From: Comamonadaceae bacterium
GTDB taxonomy: Bacteria > Pseudomonadota > Gammaproteobacteria > Burkholderiales > Burkholderiaceae_C
Assembly: GCA_947478935.1 (NCBI GenBank)
Contig: CANJXV010000030.1
Coordinates: 1 to 15,321, forward strand
Reading direction: 5' to 3'
DNA length: 15,321 bases
Shown here: one piece after another, positions 1 to 8,400 of the stretch
How the letters are laid out: the number at the start of each line of letters is the position of its first letter
How positions within the stretch are numbered: the first letter of the stretch is position 1
The notes under the pieces: model-generated
Database searches by the model: none
The model's input: only the letters and a program-made list of their open reading frames with translations
Told to the model about the DNA's origin: nothing
Made by a program: the position numbers and the translations under genes

Positions 1-1706
1 AGCAGGGCTTTGACCACTTTGCGGCAAATTTTGGACAGCTCTCGCTCCAGCGAACGTACGCCGGCCTCGCGGGTGTAGTAGCGCACGATGTCGCGAATGG
101 CGTCTTCGGCTATTGCCAATTCCGTTTCCTTGAGACCATTGTTTTTCATTTGCTTGGGCAGCAAATACGTCATGGCAATACTGGCTTTTTCGTCTTCGGT
201 GTAGCCCGAGAGACGGATCACTTCCATGCGATCCAATAGCGCTGGTGGAATCTTCATGGAGTTGGACGTAGCAACGAACATCACGTCACTCAAGTCATAG
301 TCCACTTCCACATAGTGGTCGCCAAACTTGTGGTTTTGCTCCGGGTCCAGCACTTCGAGCAAGGCGCTACTCGGGTCGCCGCGAAAGTCCGTGCCCAATT
401 TGTCGATTTCATCCAACAAGAACAAGGGATTGCGCGTGCCGACTTTAGTCAAGCTCTGCAAGACCTTGCCTGGCATCGCGCCGATATAGGTGCGCCGATG
501 ACCACGGATTTCCGCCTCGTCACGCATGCCGCCCAGGGCCATACGTACATATTTACGGCCAGTAGCTTTCGCAATGGATTGACCTAGCGAGGTCTTGCCC
601 ACGCCGGGAGGACCCACGAGGCACAAAATAGGGGCTTTGACTTTGTCCACGCGTTGCTGCACCGCAAGGTATTCGAGGATGCGATCTTTGACTTTGTCCA
701 GACCGTAGTGGTCTTCGTTGAGCACTTTTTCGGCATTACCCAGATCGTGCTTGATCTTGGTCTTGGTCGCCCAAGGTAAGCCAACCAGTACGTCGATGTA
801 ATTGCGTACCACTGTCGCCTCGGCGGACATGGGCGACATCAGACGCAGCTTTTTAAGTTCACTCTCGGCCTTTTTCAAGGCCTCTTTTGGCATGCGCGCT
901 GCCTTGATTTTTTTCTCTATTTCTTCGATGTCAGCGCCGTCTTCGCCGTCACCCAATTCTTTTTGAATCGCCTTGACTTGCTCATTCAAATAGAAGTCGC
1001 GCTGGTTTTTTTCCATTTGCCGCTTGACGCGACCGCGGATTTTTTTATCCACGTTCAGGATGTCCACTTCGCGTTCGATTTGCTCAAACAAATTCTCCAG
1101 CCGCGCCTTGACCAGGGGCAGCGCCAATACCGCTTGCTTATTTTCCAACTTCAAGGGCATGTGGGCGGCAATCGTGTCGGCTAGGCGGCCCGGATCATCA
1201 ATGCTGGCAATCGAGGTGAGGATCTCAGGCGGGATTTTTTTGTTCAACTTGACGTACTGGTCAAACTGCTGCATTACCGCGCGGCGCAAAGCCTCAATTT
1301 CGCTGGCCTGGGTTTCGCCCTCGACACCTGAAGTGCTTTGGGCGTCCAATGGCAGCACATTGGCGGTGAAATGGCTTTCGCCGTCATCGATACGATTCAC
1401 CTTGGCACGCTGGTGGCCCTCAACCAGCACCTTGACCGTGCCATCGGGAAGCTTGAGCATCTGCAAAATTGTAGATACGCAGCCCATGTCGAACATGTCA
1501 GAGACCAGCGGTTCGTCTTTGGCGGCGGTTTTTTGCGCGACCAGCATGATGCGGCGCTCCGCTTCCATCGCCGCCTCCAGGGCCTTGATGCTTTTGGGTC
1601 GGCCGACAAACAGCGGAATCACCATGTGGGGGAAGACCACCACGTCGCGCAGCGGCAACATGGGAAGGTCAACGGGAAGCGCGTCGAGGGGGGCGTAACC
1701 GGACAT
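1..1706 (-). CDS. lon: Lon ATP-dependent protease (La), 3' end beyond left edge
   Basis: ATP-dependent AAA+ serine protease of the cytosol that degrades misfolded and regulatory proteins as a hexamer. The frame is open from the ATG at 1706 to the window edge, giving 568 codons and two bases, against roughly 800 residues in the family. The N-terminal substrate-binding LON domain occupies about residues 1-210, beginning MSGYAPLDALPVDLPMLPLR. It is followed by a charged helical linker and the AAA+ module, with Walker A GPPGVGKT (K371) and Walker B FLLDEID (D432, E433). The Ser-Lys proteolytic domain lies outside the window, so its integrity cannot be judged. The start is supported by an AAAGGAT ribosome-binding site about 6 bases upstream. 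It is the last gene of the tig-clpP-clpX-lon cluster and is separated from clpX by 131 bp. That gap holds a probable heat-shock promoter, so lon can be transcribed independently of clpX. Identification is secure. Confidence 0.97.
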   Translation of the reverse strand, partial: MSGYAPLDALPVDLPMLPLRDVVVFPHMVIPLFVGRPKSIKALEAAMEAERRIMLVAQKTAAKDEPLVSDMFDMGCVSTILQMLKLPDGTVKVLVEGHQRAKVNRIDDGESHFTANVLPLDAQSTSGVEGETQASEIEALRRAVMQQFDQYVKLNKKIPPEILTSIASIDDPGRLADTIAAHMPLKLENKQAVLALPLVKARLENLFEQIEREVDILNVDKKIRGRVKRQMEKNQRDFYLNEQVKAIQKELGDGEDGADIEEIEKKIKAARMPKEALKKAESELKKLRLMSPMSAEATVVRNYIDVLVGLPWATKTKIKHDLGNAEKVLNEDHYGLDKVKDRILEYLAVQQRVDKVKAPILCLVGPPGVGKTSLGQSIAKATGRKYVRMALGGMRDEAEIRGHRRTYIGAMPGKVLQSLTKVGTRNPLFLLDEIDKLGTDFRGDPSSALLEVLDPEQNHKFGDHYVEVDYDLSDVMFVATSNSMKIPPALLDRMEVIRLSGYTEDEKASIAMTYLLPKQMKNNGLKETELAIAEDAIRDIVRYYTREAGVRSLERELSKICRKVVKAL

Positions 1707-1729
1707 AAAAATCCTTTTCTATTTGTTGG

Positions 1730-1757
1730 ATATGGTCTGGTTGTTTGAGATTTCAAG
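1730..1757 (-). promoter_or_regulatory. Probable sigma-32 (heat-shock) promoter of lon
   Basis: On the minus strand, CTTGAAA (1757-1751) is followed after 13 bases by GACCATAT (1737-1730). The heat-shock sigma consensus is CTTGAAA, 11-16 bases, CCCCATAT, so the -35 matches fully and the -10 at 6 of 8 positions. Transcription would begin near 1723, leaving a leader of about 17 bases that contains the AAAGGAT ribosome-binding site. Enterobacterial lon is a known heat-shock gene. Seen in sequence: the boxes and spacing. Inferred: use by RpoH. The TTGAAA could also serve as a sigma-70 -35, but no good -10 lies at 16-18 bases from it. Confidence 0.65.
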
Positions 1758-1837
1758 CCTAGCGCGGCGCAAAACCCGCAAAGCCGCCCATGCTCCGGTA
1801 CGAATTGCGGGCTTGCAGGGAGTGGCGCGCATTGGGC

Positions 1838-3103
1838 TCACGCCTTTTTGGCGACCTCGCGGTAGACCAGCAAGGGTGGATGGTTTTCCTCAATTGTTGA
1901 GGCATCGACCACCACTTTTTCCACTTCGTTAGAGTCTGGTAAATCGTACATGGTGTTGATCAACGACTGCTCCAAGATGGAGCGCAGGCCACGCGCGCCG
2001 GTTTTGCGGGCCAGGGCACGCTTAGCGATGGCGCGCAGCGCTTCAGGGCGGATCTCCAGCTCAGCGCCTTCCATGGCGATCAACTTGGCATATTGCTTAA
2101 CCAGCGCGTTTTTGGGCTCAGTCAGAATTTGCACCATGGCGTCTTCGGTCAACTCGGCTAGCGTGGCGACCACCGGCATACGACCGACCAGTTCAGGAAT
2201 CAGGCCGAATTTGATCAAGTCTTCCGGCTCCACATCCTTGAACACCTCCGTCAGACTGCGCTGCGCTTTACTCATCACCGTAGCGCTAAAGCCAATACCT
2301 GAAGACTGGGTCCGGTTTTCGATTACTTTTTCCAAACCGGCAAACGCGCCACCGCAAATGAACAGAATATTGGTGGTGTCGATTTGGACGAAGTCCTGGT
2401 TGGGGTGCTTGCGCCCGCCCTGGGGCGGCACGCTGGCCATGGTACCTTCTATCAGCTTGAGCAAGGCCTGTTGCACGCCCTCGCCCGATACATCGCGGGT
2501 AATAGAGGGGTTATCGGACTTGCGAGAAATTTTGTCGATTTCATCGATATACACAATGCCGCGCTGGGCACGCTCGACGTCGTAATTACAGCTTTGCAAC
2601 AGTTTGAGAACTATGTTTTCCACATCCTCGCCCACATAACCGGCTTCGGTCAAGGTGGTTGCATCGGCCATAACAAAGGGGACATCGAGCATGCGTGCCA
2701 GGGTTTGTGCCAGCAGCGTCTTGCCCGAGCCTGTGGGGCCGATCAGCAAAATATTGCTTTTGCTTAGCTCGACCTCGTCTTTTTTAGACTGCTCCTGGTG
2801 GCGCAAGCGCTTGTAATGGTTGTAAACCGCAACCGACAAAGTGCGCTTGGCGGGCTCCTGTCCAATCACATAATTGTCTAGATTGGCTTTGATTTCGGAG
2901 GGGGTCGGCAGGCCGCTGCGGCCGCTGGACACACTGGAGACTGCCGGCAATTCATCGCGAATTATCTCGTTGCACAGGTCGATGCATTCATCGCAAACAA
3001 AAACCGAGGGGCCTGCGATCAGCTTTTTCACCTCGTGCTGACTTTTGCCGCAGAAGGAGCAATAAAGATTCTTCTCGCCGGAGTTGCCTTTTTTTTCGGC
3101 CAT
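1838..3103 (-). CDS. clpX: ClpX, ATPase and unfoldase subunit of ClpXP protease
   Basis: Hexameric AAA+ unfoldase that recognises tagged substrates (such as SsrA-tagged proteins), unfolds them and threads them into ClpP. The 421-residue product has the usual length. The N-terminal C4 zinc-binding domain has C15, C18, C37 and C40. Then come Walker A GPTGSGKT (K128), the pore-1 loop GYVG (155-158) and Walker B YIDEID (D187, E188). The ClpP-docking loop IGF is at 270-272, and a sensor-2 motif GARGLRS lies near the C terminus. All key residues are present. The ATG at 3103 is preceded by AAGG about 12 bases away, a modest ribosome-binding site. The gene lies 103 bp downstream of clpP, with a strong terminator-like hairpin between them. 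ClpX expression therefore probably depends on read-through or on a promoter in the short remaining leader. Confidence 0.98.
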   Translation of the reverse strand: MAEKKGNSGEKNLYCSFCGKSQHEVKKLIAGPSVFVCDECIDLCNEIIRDELPAVSSVSSGRSGLPTPSEIKANLDNYVIGQEPAKRTLSVAVYNHYKRLRHQEQSKKDEVELSKSNILLIGPTGSGKTLLAQTLARMLDVPFVMADATTLTEAGYVGEDVENIVLKLLQSCNYDVERAQRGIVYIDEIDKISRKSDNPSITRDVSGEGVQQALLKLIEGTMASVPPQGGRKHPNQDFVQIDTTNILFICGGAFAGLEKVIENRTQSSGIGFSATVMSKAQRSLTEVFKDVEPEDLIKFGLIPELVGRMPVVATLAELTEDAMVQILTEPKNALVKQYAKLIAMEGAELEIRPEALRAIAKRALARKTGARGLRSILEQSLINTMYDLPDSNEVEKVVVDASTIEENHPPLLVYREVAKKA

Positions 3104-3148
3104 GTAAGTTTTCTACCTTTAGCTGGTGAGTCTCAATGATAACCAAAT

Positions 3149-3185
3149 AAAAACGGCGTCCTCCAGACTGAAAGACGCCGTTTTT
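3149..3185 (-). terminator. Perfect 12-bp hairpin terminator between clpP and clpX
   Basis: Arms AAAAACGGCGTC (3149-3160) and GACGCCGTTTTT (3174-3185) pair perfectly around a 13-base loop. Because the stem starts with five A and ends with five T, it reads as an intrinsic terminator on either strand. On the minus strand it lies 21 bases after the clpP stop and 45 bases before the clpX start. It would terminate or attenuate clpP transcripts and set the ClpP:ClpX ratio, and it could also protect an upstream 3' end from exonucleases. Confidence 0.8.
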
Positions 3186-3206
3186 GCCCTCAGGAAGGGT
3201 GGGGCC

Positions 3207-3830
3207 TTAGGGCCGCTTTGCAATCACCTGATCCACCAGACCATAGTCTTTGGCCTCGTCAGCGGACAGATAGTAATCGCGCTCGGTATCGCGGGCGATT
3301 TTTTCGAGAGGCTGGCCAGTGCGATCCGCCAAGATTTTGTTCAGCTGCTCGCGTGTTTTCAAAATTTCGCGCGCATGGATTTCAATTTCCGTAGCCTGAC
3401 CTTGGGTGCCACCAAGAGGCTGGTGGATCATGACCTTGGAATTGGGTAAAGAAAAACGTTTGCCCTTGGCACCGGCCGCCAGCAAGAAGGCGCCCATGCT
3501 GGCCGCCATGCCGATACACAGTGTTGACACATCAGGCTTGATGAAGTTCATCGTGTCAAAAATCGCCATGCCTGCGCTGACCGAGCCGCCCGGCGAGTTG
3601 ATATAGAAGGAAATGTCCTTGTCGGGGTTTTCGCTTTCCAAGAATAACAACTGCGCTACGACCAAATTGGCAGCCTGGTCGTTCACCGTGCCAACCAGAA
3701 AAATAACCCTCTCTTTAAGCAAACGAGAATAAATGTCGTAGGAACGCTCGCCGCGCCCGGACTGCTCAATAACCATGGGCACCATACCCAGGGCCCGGGT
3801 GGATGCGCTACCTGGCAATTCGAAATTCAT
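3207..3830 (-). CDS. clpP: ClpP, proteolytic subunit of Clp protease
   Basis: Serine protease that forms two stacked heptameric rings and degrades polypeptides delivered by ClpX (or ClpA). With the start chosen here, the product is 207 residues, and the catalytic triad falls at S111 (GMAASMGA), H136 (MIHQPLGG) and D185 (DTERDYY). These are the same positions as in the E. coli precursor. The start ATG at 3830 has a good ribosome-binding site (GAGGGAAG) 4 bases upstream. An upstream in-frame ATG at 3875 would add 15 residues unlike the family and lacks such a site. The N terminus up to about residue 14 resembles the self-cleaved propeptide. The gene follows tig after 60 bp and probably shares its transcript, since no strong promoter is visible in that gap. 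It is followed by the hairpin at 3149-3185. Confidence 0.97.
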   Translation of the reverse strand: MNFELPGSASTRALGMVPMVIEQSGRGERSYDIYSRLLKERVIFLVGTVNDQAANLVVAQLLFLESENPDKDISFYINSPGGSVSAGMAIFDTMNFIKPDVSTLCIGMAASMGAFLLAAGAKGKRFSLPNSKVMIHQPLGGTQGQATEIEIHAREILKTREQLNKILADRTGQPLEKIARDTERDYYLSADEAKDYGLVDQVIAKRP

Positions 3831-3890
3831 AAAACTTCCCTCAAATGTGTGGGGTCCAGCATCGCCAATCGGCAAAACTAAACCATTAAA

Positions 3891-5201
3891 TCAATTCTGC
3901 CCCATTAACTCGTCAAAGGAGACGACCTTCTCGGTAACCTTGACCTTGGAGAGGACAAACTCCGTCACGTTGTTCTCTATCACCACCGACTCGACCTCAC
4001 TCATGCGGTTTTGGTCGCCGTAGTACCAGCGCACCACTTCAGCGGGGTTCTCGTAGCTGGCGGCAAGATCCTCTACATGCTGTTTAATCTGCGCCGGCGT
4101 CGCCTGCAATTGGTTGGCACGCACCAGTTCGCCGACCACCAGGCCCAGGCGCACGCGACGCTCTGCCTGCGCAGTAAATAGTTCTTCTGGAATTGGAGCG
4201 TTTTCGGCGTCCTTGACGCCGCGCTGCTTGAGATTGGCGCGGGCATCAGCGACCAGGCGCTCGATCTCGGCTTGCACGCTGGCCTTGGGCAGGTCGAGTT
4301 CGGATTTAGAAATCAGCGCTTCCATGACGCCTTGCTTGTTGCGCGACAGCAATCGGGCCTTGACTTCACGCTGCAAATTTTTGCTGATGTCTTCGCGTAA
4401 TGCCGCCACAGTGGCGTCGGCAATGCCCAGGCTGCGGGCCAGCGCGTCGTCCACCTCGGGCAGGTGCGCCGCCTCCAGTTTCTTGACAGTGACCATGAAG
4501 TCAGCCGTTTTACCTGCGACATCCTTGCCGTGGTAGTCCTCGGGGAATGCCAACGGGAAGGTCTTGCTCTCGCCCATCTTCATGCCACGGGTGGCTTCTT
4601 CAAATTCTTTGAGCATTTGGCCGTCACCCAGAATGAACTGGAAACCCTCGGCCTTGCCGCCTTCAAACAGCTCCCCGTCGATCTTGCCTTCAAAGTCTAC
4701 GGTGGCGCGGTCGCCATCCTGGGCAGCGACGTCTTGGGGGCGTTGCGCAAAGGTGCGGCGTTGCTTGCGCAGAATATCAATGGTTTTGTCGATTGCTGCG
4801 TCAGTCACCTGGGCGTCGGCTTTTTCCACTTCGGCGCTGGACAGATCACCAATCTTTACTTCAGGGAAAACTTCAAAGACTGCGTCAAAAGCCATAGCCC
4901 CTTCCACGGCCTCGGCGGCTTCGCTGATGCGGGGTTGTCCGGCTACGCGCAGCTTAGCTTCACTGGCGGCCTCTGCAAAAGCCTGGCCGACTTTGTCGTT
5001 CATTACTTCGTAGTGCACCGAGTAGCCATAGCGCTGCGTGACCACATTCATTGGAACTTTGCCGGGACGAAAACCATCCATCTTGACGGTGCGGGCCAGC
5101 TTGCGCAAACGGGCTTGCACCTCGTTTTGAACCGCGTCCACAGGAAGCTTCAGGGTGATCTTGCGCTCCAACTTTTCCAAAGTTTCAACTACTACCGTCA
5201 T
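3891..5201 (-). CDS. tig: Trigger factor, ribosome-associated chaperone and PPIase
   Basis: First chaperone to meet nascent chains at the ribosomal exit tunnel, with peptidyl-prolyl isomerase activity. The product of 436 residues is of normal length. The N-terminal ribosome-binding domain spans about residues 1-115 and carries the signature GFRPGKVP (43-50). The E. coli loop is GFRKGKVP; the change at the central position is a substitution within the family. The FKBP-type isomerase domain lies at about 160-250, around VDFEGKIDGELFEGG and FPEDYHGKDVAGK. The remaining helical C-terminal domain forms the substrate cradle. The start ATG at 5201 has GGAG about 8 bases upstream. It lies immediately downstream of tRNA-Leu and upstream of clpP, a conserved order in this group, and its leader contains alternative hairpins at 5228-5270. 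Confidence 0.98.
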   Translation of the reverse strand: MTVVVETLEKLERKITLKLPVDAVQNEVQARLRKLARTVKMDGFRPGKVPMNVVTQRYGYSVHYEVMNDKVGQAFAEAASEAKLRVAGQPRISEAAEAVEGAMAFDAVFEVFPEVKIGDLSSAEVEKADAQVTDAAIDKTIDILRKQRRTFAQRPQDVAAQDGDRATVDFEGKIDGELFEGGKAEGFQFILGDGQMLKEFEEATRGMKMGESKTFPLAFPEDYHGKDVAGKTADFMVTVKKLEAAHLPEVDDALARSLGIADATVAALREDISKNLQREVKARLLSRNKQGVMEALISKSELDLPKASVQAEIERLVADARANLKQRGVKDAENAPIPEELFTAQAERRVRLGLVVGELVRANQLQATPAQIKQHVEDLAASYENPAEVVRWYYGDQNRMSEVESVVIENNVTEFVLSKVKVTEKVVSFDELMGQN

Positions 5202-5227
5202 AACAGGTGCTCCAAATAAAAATTCAA

Positions 5228-5270
5228 GGCCGGACTGTGCCGCCGCGTGCGGTCACAGCACCGGCCGCAC
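5228..5270 (-). promoter_or_regulatory. Mutually exclusive GC-rich hairpins between tRNA-Leu and tig
   Basis: On the minus strand two structures compete. The short one pairs GTGCGG (5270-5265) with CCGCAC (5252-5247). The long one pairs GGCCGG (5266-5261) and CTGTG (5258-5254) with CACAG (5239-5235) and CCGGCC (5233-5228) around a 14-base loop. The two share bases, so they cannot form together. The long stem is followed after a few bases by a T-rich stretch (TTTTTATTT), so it could end the tRNA transcript or act as an attenuator in the tig leader; the tig start is only 26 bases further on. The structures are seen in the sequence; their regulatory role is inferred. Confidence 0.5.
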
Positions 5271-5294
5271 AGGGGACTCTCAGTACCTTTTGGG

Positions 5295-5381
5295 TGGTGC
5301 GCGGGGGGGGACTCGAACCCCCACACCATTGCTGGCGTCAGGACCTAAACCTGGTGCGTCTACCAATTTCGCCACCCGCGC
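5295..5381 (-). tRNA. tRNA-Leu (anticodon UAG), CCA encoded
   Basis: A class II tRNA of 84 nt plus an encoded CCA (5297-5295). The acceptor stem pairs GCGCGGG (5381-5375) with CCCGCGC (5305-5299), followed by discriminator A at 5298. The D arm carries the usual AAATTGGTAGA loop. The anticodon loop TTTAGGT places UAG at 5347-5345, decoding CUA and other CUN leucine codons. The long variable arm (CGCC/GGTG stem) is expected of tRNA-Leu. The T arm is GGGGG-TTCGAGT-CCCCC. The outermost anticodon-stem pair appears to be a C27-A43 mismatch. The gene sits between the RND operon and tig, with a T7 run just before its 5' end. I could not pick out a convincing promoter. Confidence 0.97.
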
Positions 5382-5459
5382 AAAAAAATTCAGCAACCCG
5401 CCACGCCCGGCGCAACACCGTCATTGTGCTGGCTGGCCAGGCCGATCGCTTGAAATCGG

Positions 5460-8400
5460 TTAGCCGATCATTTTAGCCTGCACGCCTACCGGCTCGCGCC
5501 GCACCCGGAACCATGCCGCATACATGGCGGGCAAAGCCAGCAAAGTCAAGGCCGTCGCGACAATTAAACCGCCCATGATGGCCACGGCCATCGGACCCCA
5601 AAACACCGAGCGTGAGAGAGGGATCATGGCCAGCACCGCAGCGGCCGCCGTAAGCACGATAGGCCGCAAGCGCCGCACCGCCGACTCGACGATGGCGTCC
5701 CATGCAGGCACCCCGTTAGCACGGTCCTGCTCGATCTGGTCGATCAAAATCACCGAATTGCGCTGAATCATGCCCATCAAGGCAATAACGCCCAGCAAAG
5801 CTACAAAGCCGAAGGGCCGCCCGAAACTGAGCAAGGCTGCGGCTACACCGGCAATGCCCAGCGGGCCGGTCAGAAACACCAAGAGCGCGCGACTGAAGCT
5901 GTGCAGTTGCAGCATCAGCAAGGTAAAAGTGATGAACAACATGATGGGAATGCCCGCCGCAATCGAACTTGAGCCCTTGCTGCTTTCTTCTACTGCGCCA
6001 GCCACCTGAATGCGGTAAGCGCCCTGTCCTTTGGCCGCCCAGCTGGACTCCAGTTTGCGCAGATCGGGTGCCAACTGCCCGGTTACCGTGGCGCCTTGCA
6101 ATCCCTCGGCAATATCACCTTGCAAGGTAATCGCGTAGTCGCGCCCCTCGCGCCAGAGCACGCCGGGCTCCCAGACAAAAGTCGGCTTGGCGATTTGCGT
6201 CAATGGAATGGACTTGCCGCTGGCCGTGGGCACATAGGCATTGCCGATTTCGGAAATTGCATTGCGTTCAGACAATGGCTGGCGCAAAACGATGTCAATT
6301 AACTTATCGCCATCGCGGAACTGGCCCACTGTGCTGCCCGACAGTAGGGTTCGAGCCGCCTGCGCAATCGACTGGCTGCTCACGCCCAGTGCACGGGCCT
6401 TGGCTTGATCTACGTCCAAGCGGATAACCTTGACCGGCTCGTTCCAGTTGTCATTGACGCCGCGCATATTGGGGTTGGCGCGCATCTGCGCCTTCACCTC
6501 GTTGGCGCGCACACGCAATTGATCAGCGTCGGGACCGATCACGCGGAACTGAACCGGGTAGGGCACCGGCGGGCCGTTGGGCAGTATCTTCACCCGCGCC
6601 CGCACCTCGGGAAACTCCTGGGCCATCAAGGCCGGCAGCTTGATGCGCAGGCTTTCACGCCGCTTCAAATCCACCGGCAGCACAATAAATTGCGACACAT
6701 TGGACTGCTGAAAAATCGCATCAAGCGGCAAATAAAAACGCGGGACACCCGAGCCGATCCAGGTCGCCACATTGACCACGCCGCTTTCCTGCATCAGGCG
6801 TGCCTCAATACGGCGGCTGACTTCTTCATTGGCTGTGATCGAGGTGCCCTCGGCAAACCACACGTCCATCATTACTTCGGGACGGCTCGAGTCCGGGAAA
6901 AACTGTTGCTGCACCTTGCCCATACCCACAATACCCAAGGCAAAGGTCAGCAGCATCACTCCAATCGTGATCCAGCGGTGCGCCACACACCAGTTCACTG
7001 TGCGCCTGAAGGCGTTGTAGAAAGGTGTGTCAAACACTTCATGTTGCTCTGCCTGCAGCGGATTGCTTTTGGCCTTAAGCAACACTGTGCCCAGATAAGG
7101 CACAAAGTACACAGACACGAGCCAGCTCACCAACAAGGCTAAAACCGTTACACCAAAAATAGCAAAGGTGTATTCGCCCACGGTGGAGCGCGCAATGCCG
7201 ATGGGCAAAAAGCCGACGGCGGTGATCAAGGTGCCGGTCAACATCGGCATAGCCGTTATCTCGTAAGCGAAAGTGGCGGCGCGCACCTTGTCATAGCCCT
7301 CCTCGATTTTGCGCACCATCATTTCCACGGCGATGATGGCGTCATCGACCAAGAGGCCCAACGCGATGATGAGCGAACCGAGCGAAATTTTGTGCAGGCC
7401 GATGCCCCAGTAATACATGCCCAAAAAGGTGACCGAGAGCACCAGTGGAATCGTGATCGCCACTACCAGCCCCGGGCGTACATCCACGTAATACCGGCTG
7501 TACCAGGCCTGCGTGCCCGGGCGCTTATGCAAGCCAAGTGCAATAAAGCTGACCAATAACACGATAACAATTGCCTCGATCAAGACACCGATAAATTCGT
7601 TTACCGATTTGGCCACCGCCGTGGGTTGGTCCTGCACTTCCACCAGGCTGATGCCCACCGGCAAGGCCGCGCCAATACGCTCAGTGGCAGCCTTCAAAGC
7701 CTTACCCAGCGCAATGATGTCGCCACCCTTGGTCATGGACACGCCCAGGGCGATAACTTGCTGGCCTTGAAAGCGCACTTTGACCCCCGCGGGGTCGATA
7801 TAGCCGCGCTTGATCTCTGCGATGTCGCCAAGTCGGAGTTGGTTACCCGAAGTGCCGCGAATCGGCATAGCGCGCAATTGCTCCTCAGCCTGAAACGCAC
7901 CGCTCACGCGCACCTGCACCACGTCCAAGGGCGTTTGCATGGTACCTGCGCCCTCCATCGCGTTTTGCTGCGAAAGCTGAGCCATCACCTGGTTCATGTC
8001 CAGTCCCAGTTGCGACAGACGGCGTTGCGATATTTCGATGTACAGCTTTTCGTCCTGTACGCCGAACAAATCTACTTTGTTGACATCGGGAACCCGCAGC
8101 AATTGCTGGCGTACCGAATCGGCCTGCTCTTTGACTTCAGCAGGTGAAAAACCTTCGGCCTGCAGCGCGTAAATGACGCCATATACGTCGCCAAATTCAT
8201 CGTTGAAAACGGGCCCGTTAACACCGGCGGGCAAGGTGTAGCGCATATCGCCCACCTTTTTGCGTACCGCATACCAAAGGTCGGGCACCTCGCCAGGGCG
8301 CGTGGAGTCTTTGAGCTGGAAAAAGATGGTGGTCTCGCCGGGCTTTGAAAAGCTACGGATCTTGTCGGCACCCGGCACCTCTTGCAAAGTGCGCTCAATT

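Noticed and set aside
1773..1813. Possible terminator between clpX and lon (9-bp stem, arms 1773-1781 and 1805-1813)
   Set aside because: The loop is 23 bases, the stem includes a G-U pair and only a short T run follows; too weak to call.
3831..3890. Heat-shock promoter for clpP (CCCCACAC in the tig-clpP gap)
   Set aside because: The -10-like box has no acceptable -35 at 11-16 bases upstream.
4464..5219. 251-codon frame antisense to tig
   Set aside because: Shadow of the GC-rich codon pattern of tig; no motif or ribosome-binding site.
5384..5459. Promoter for tRNA-Leu or terminator for the RND operon
   Set aside because: Only 3-of-6 box matches at a position that would start inside the tRNA. 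The T7 run before the tRNA has no preceding stable stem.
6405..7142. 245-codon frame antisense to the RND pump gene
   Set aside because: His/Gln-rich shadow translation opposite a well-supported gene.
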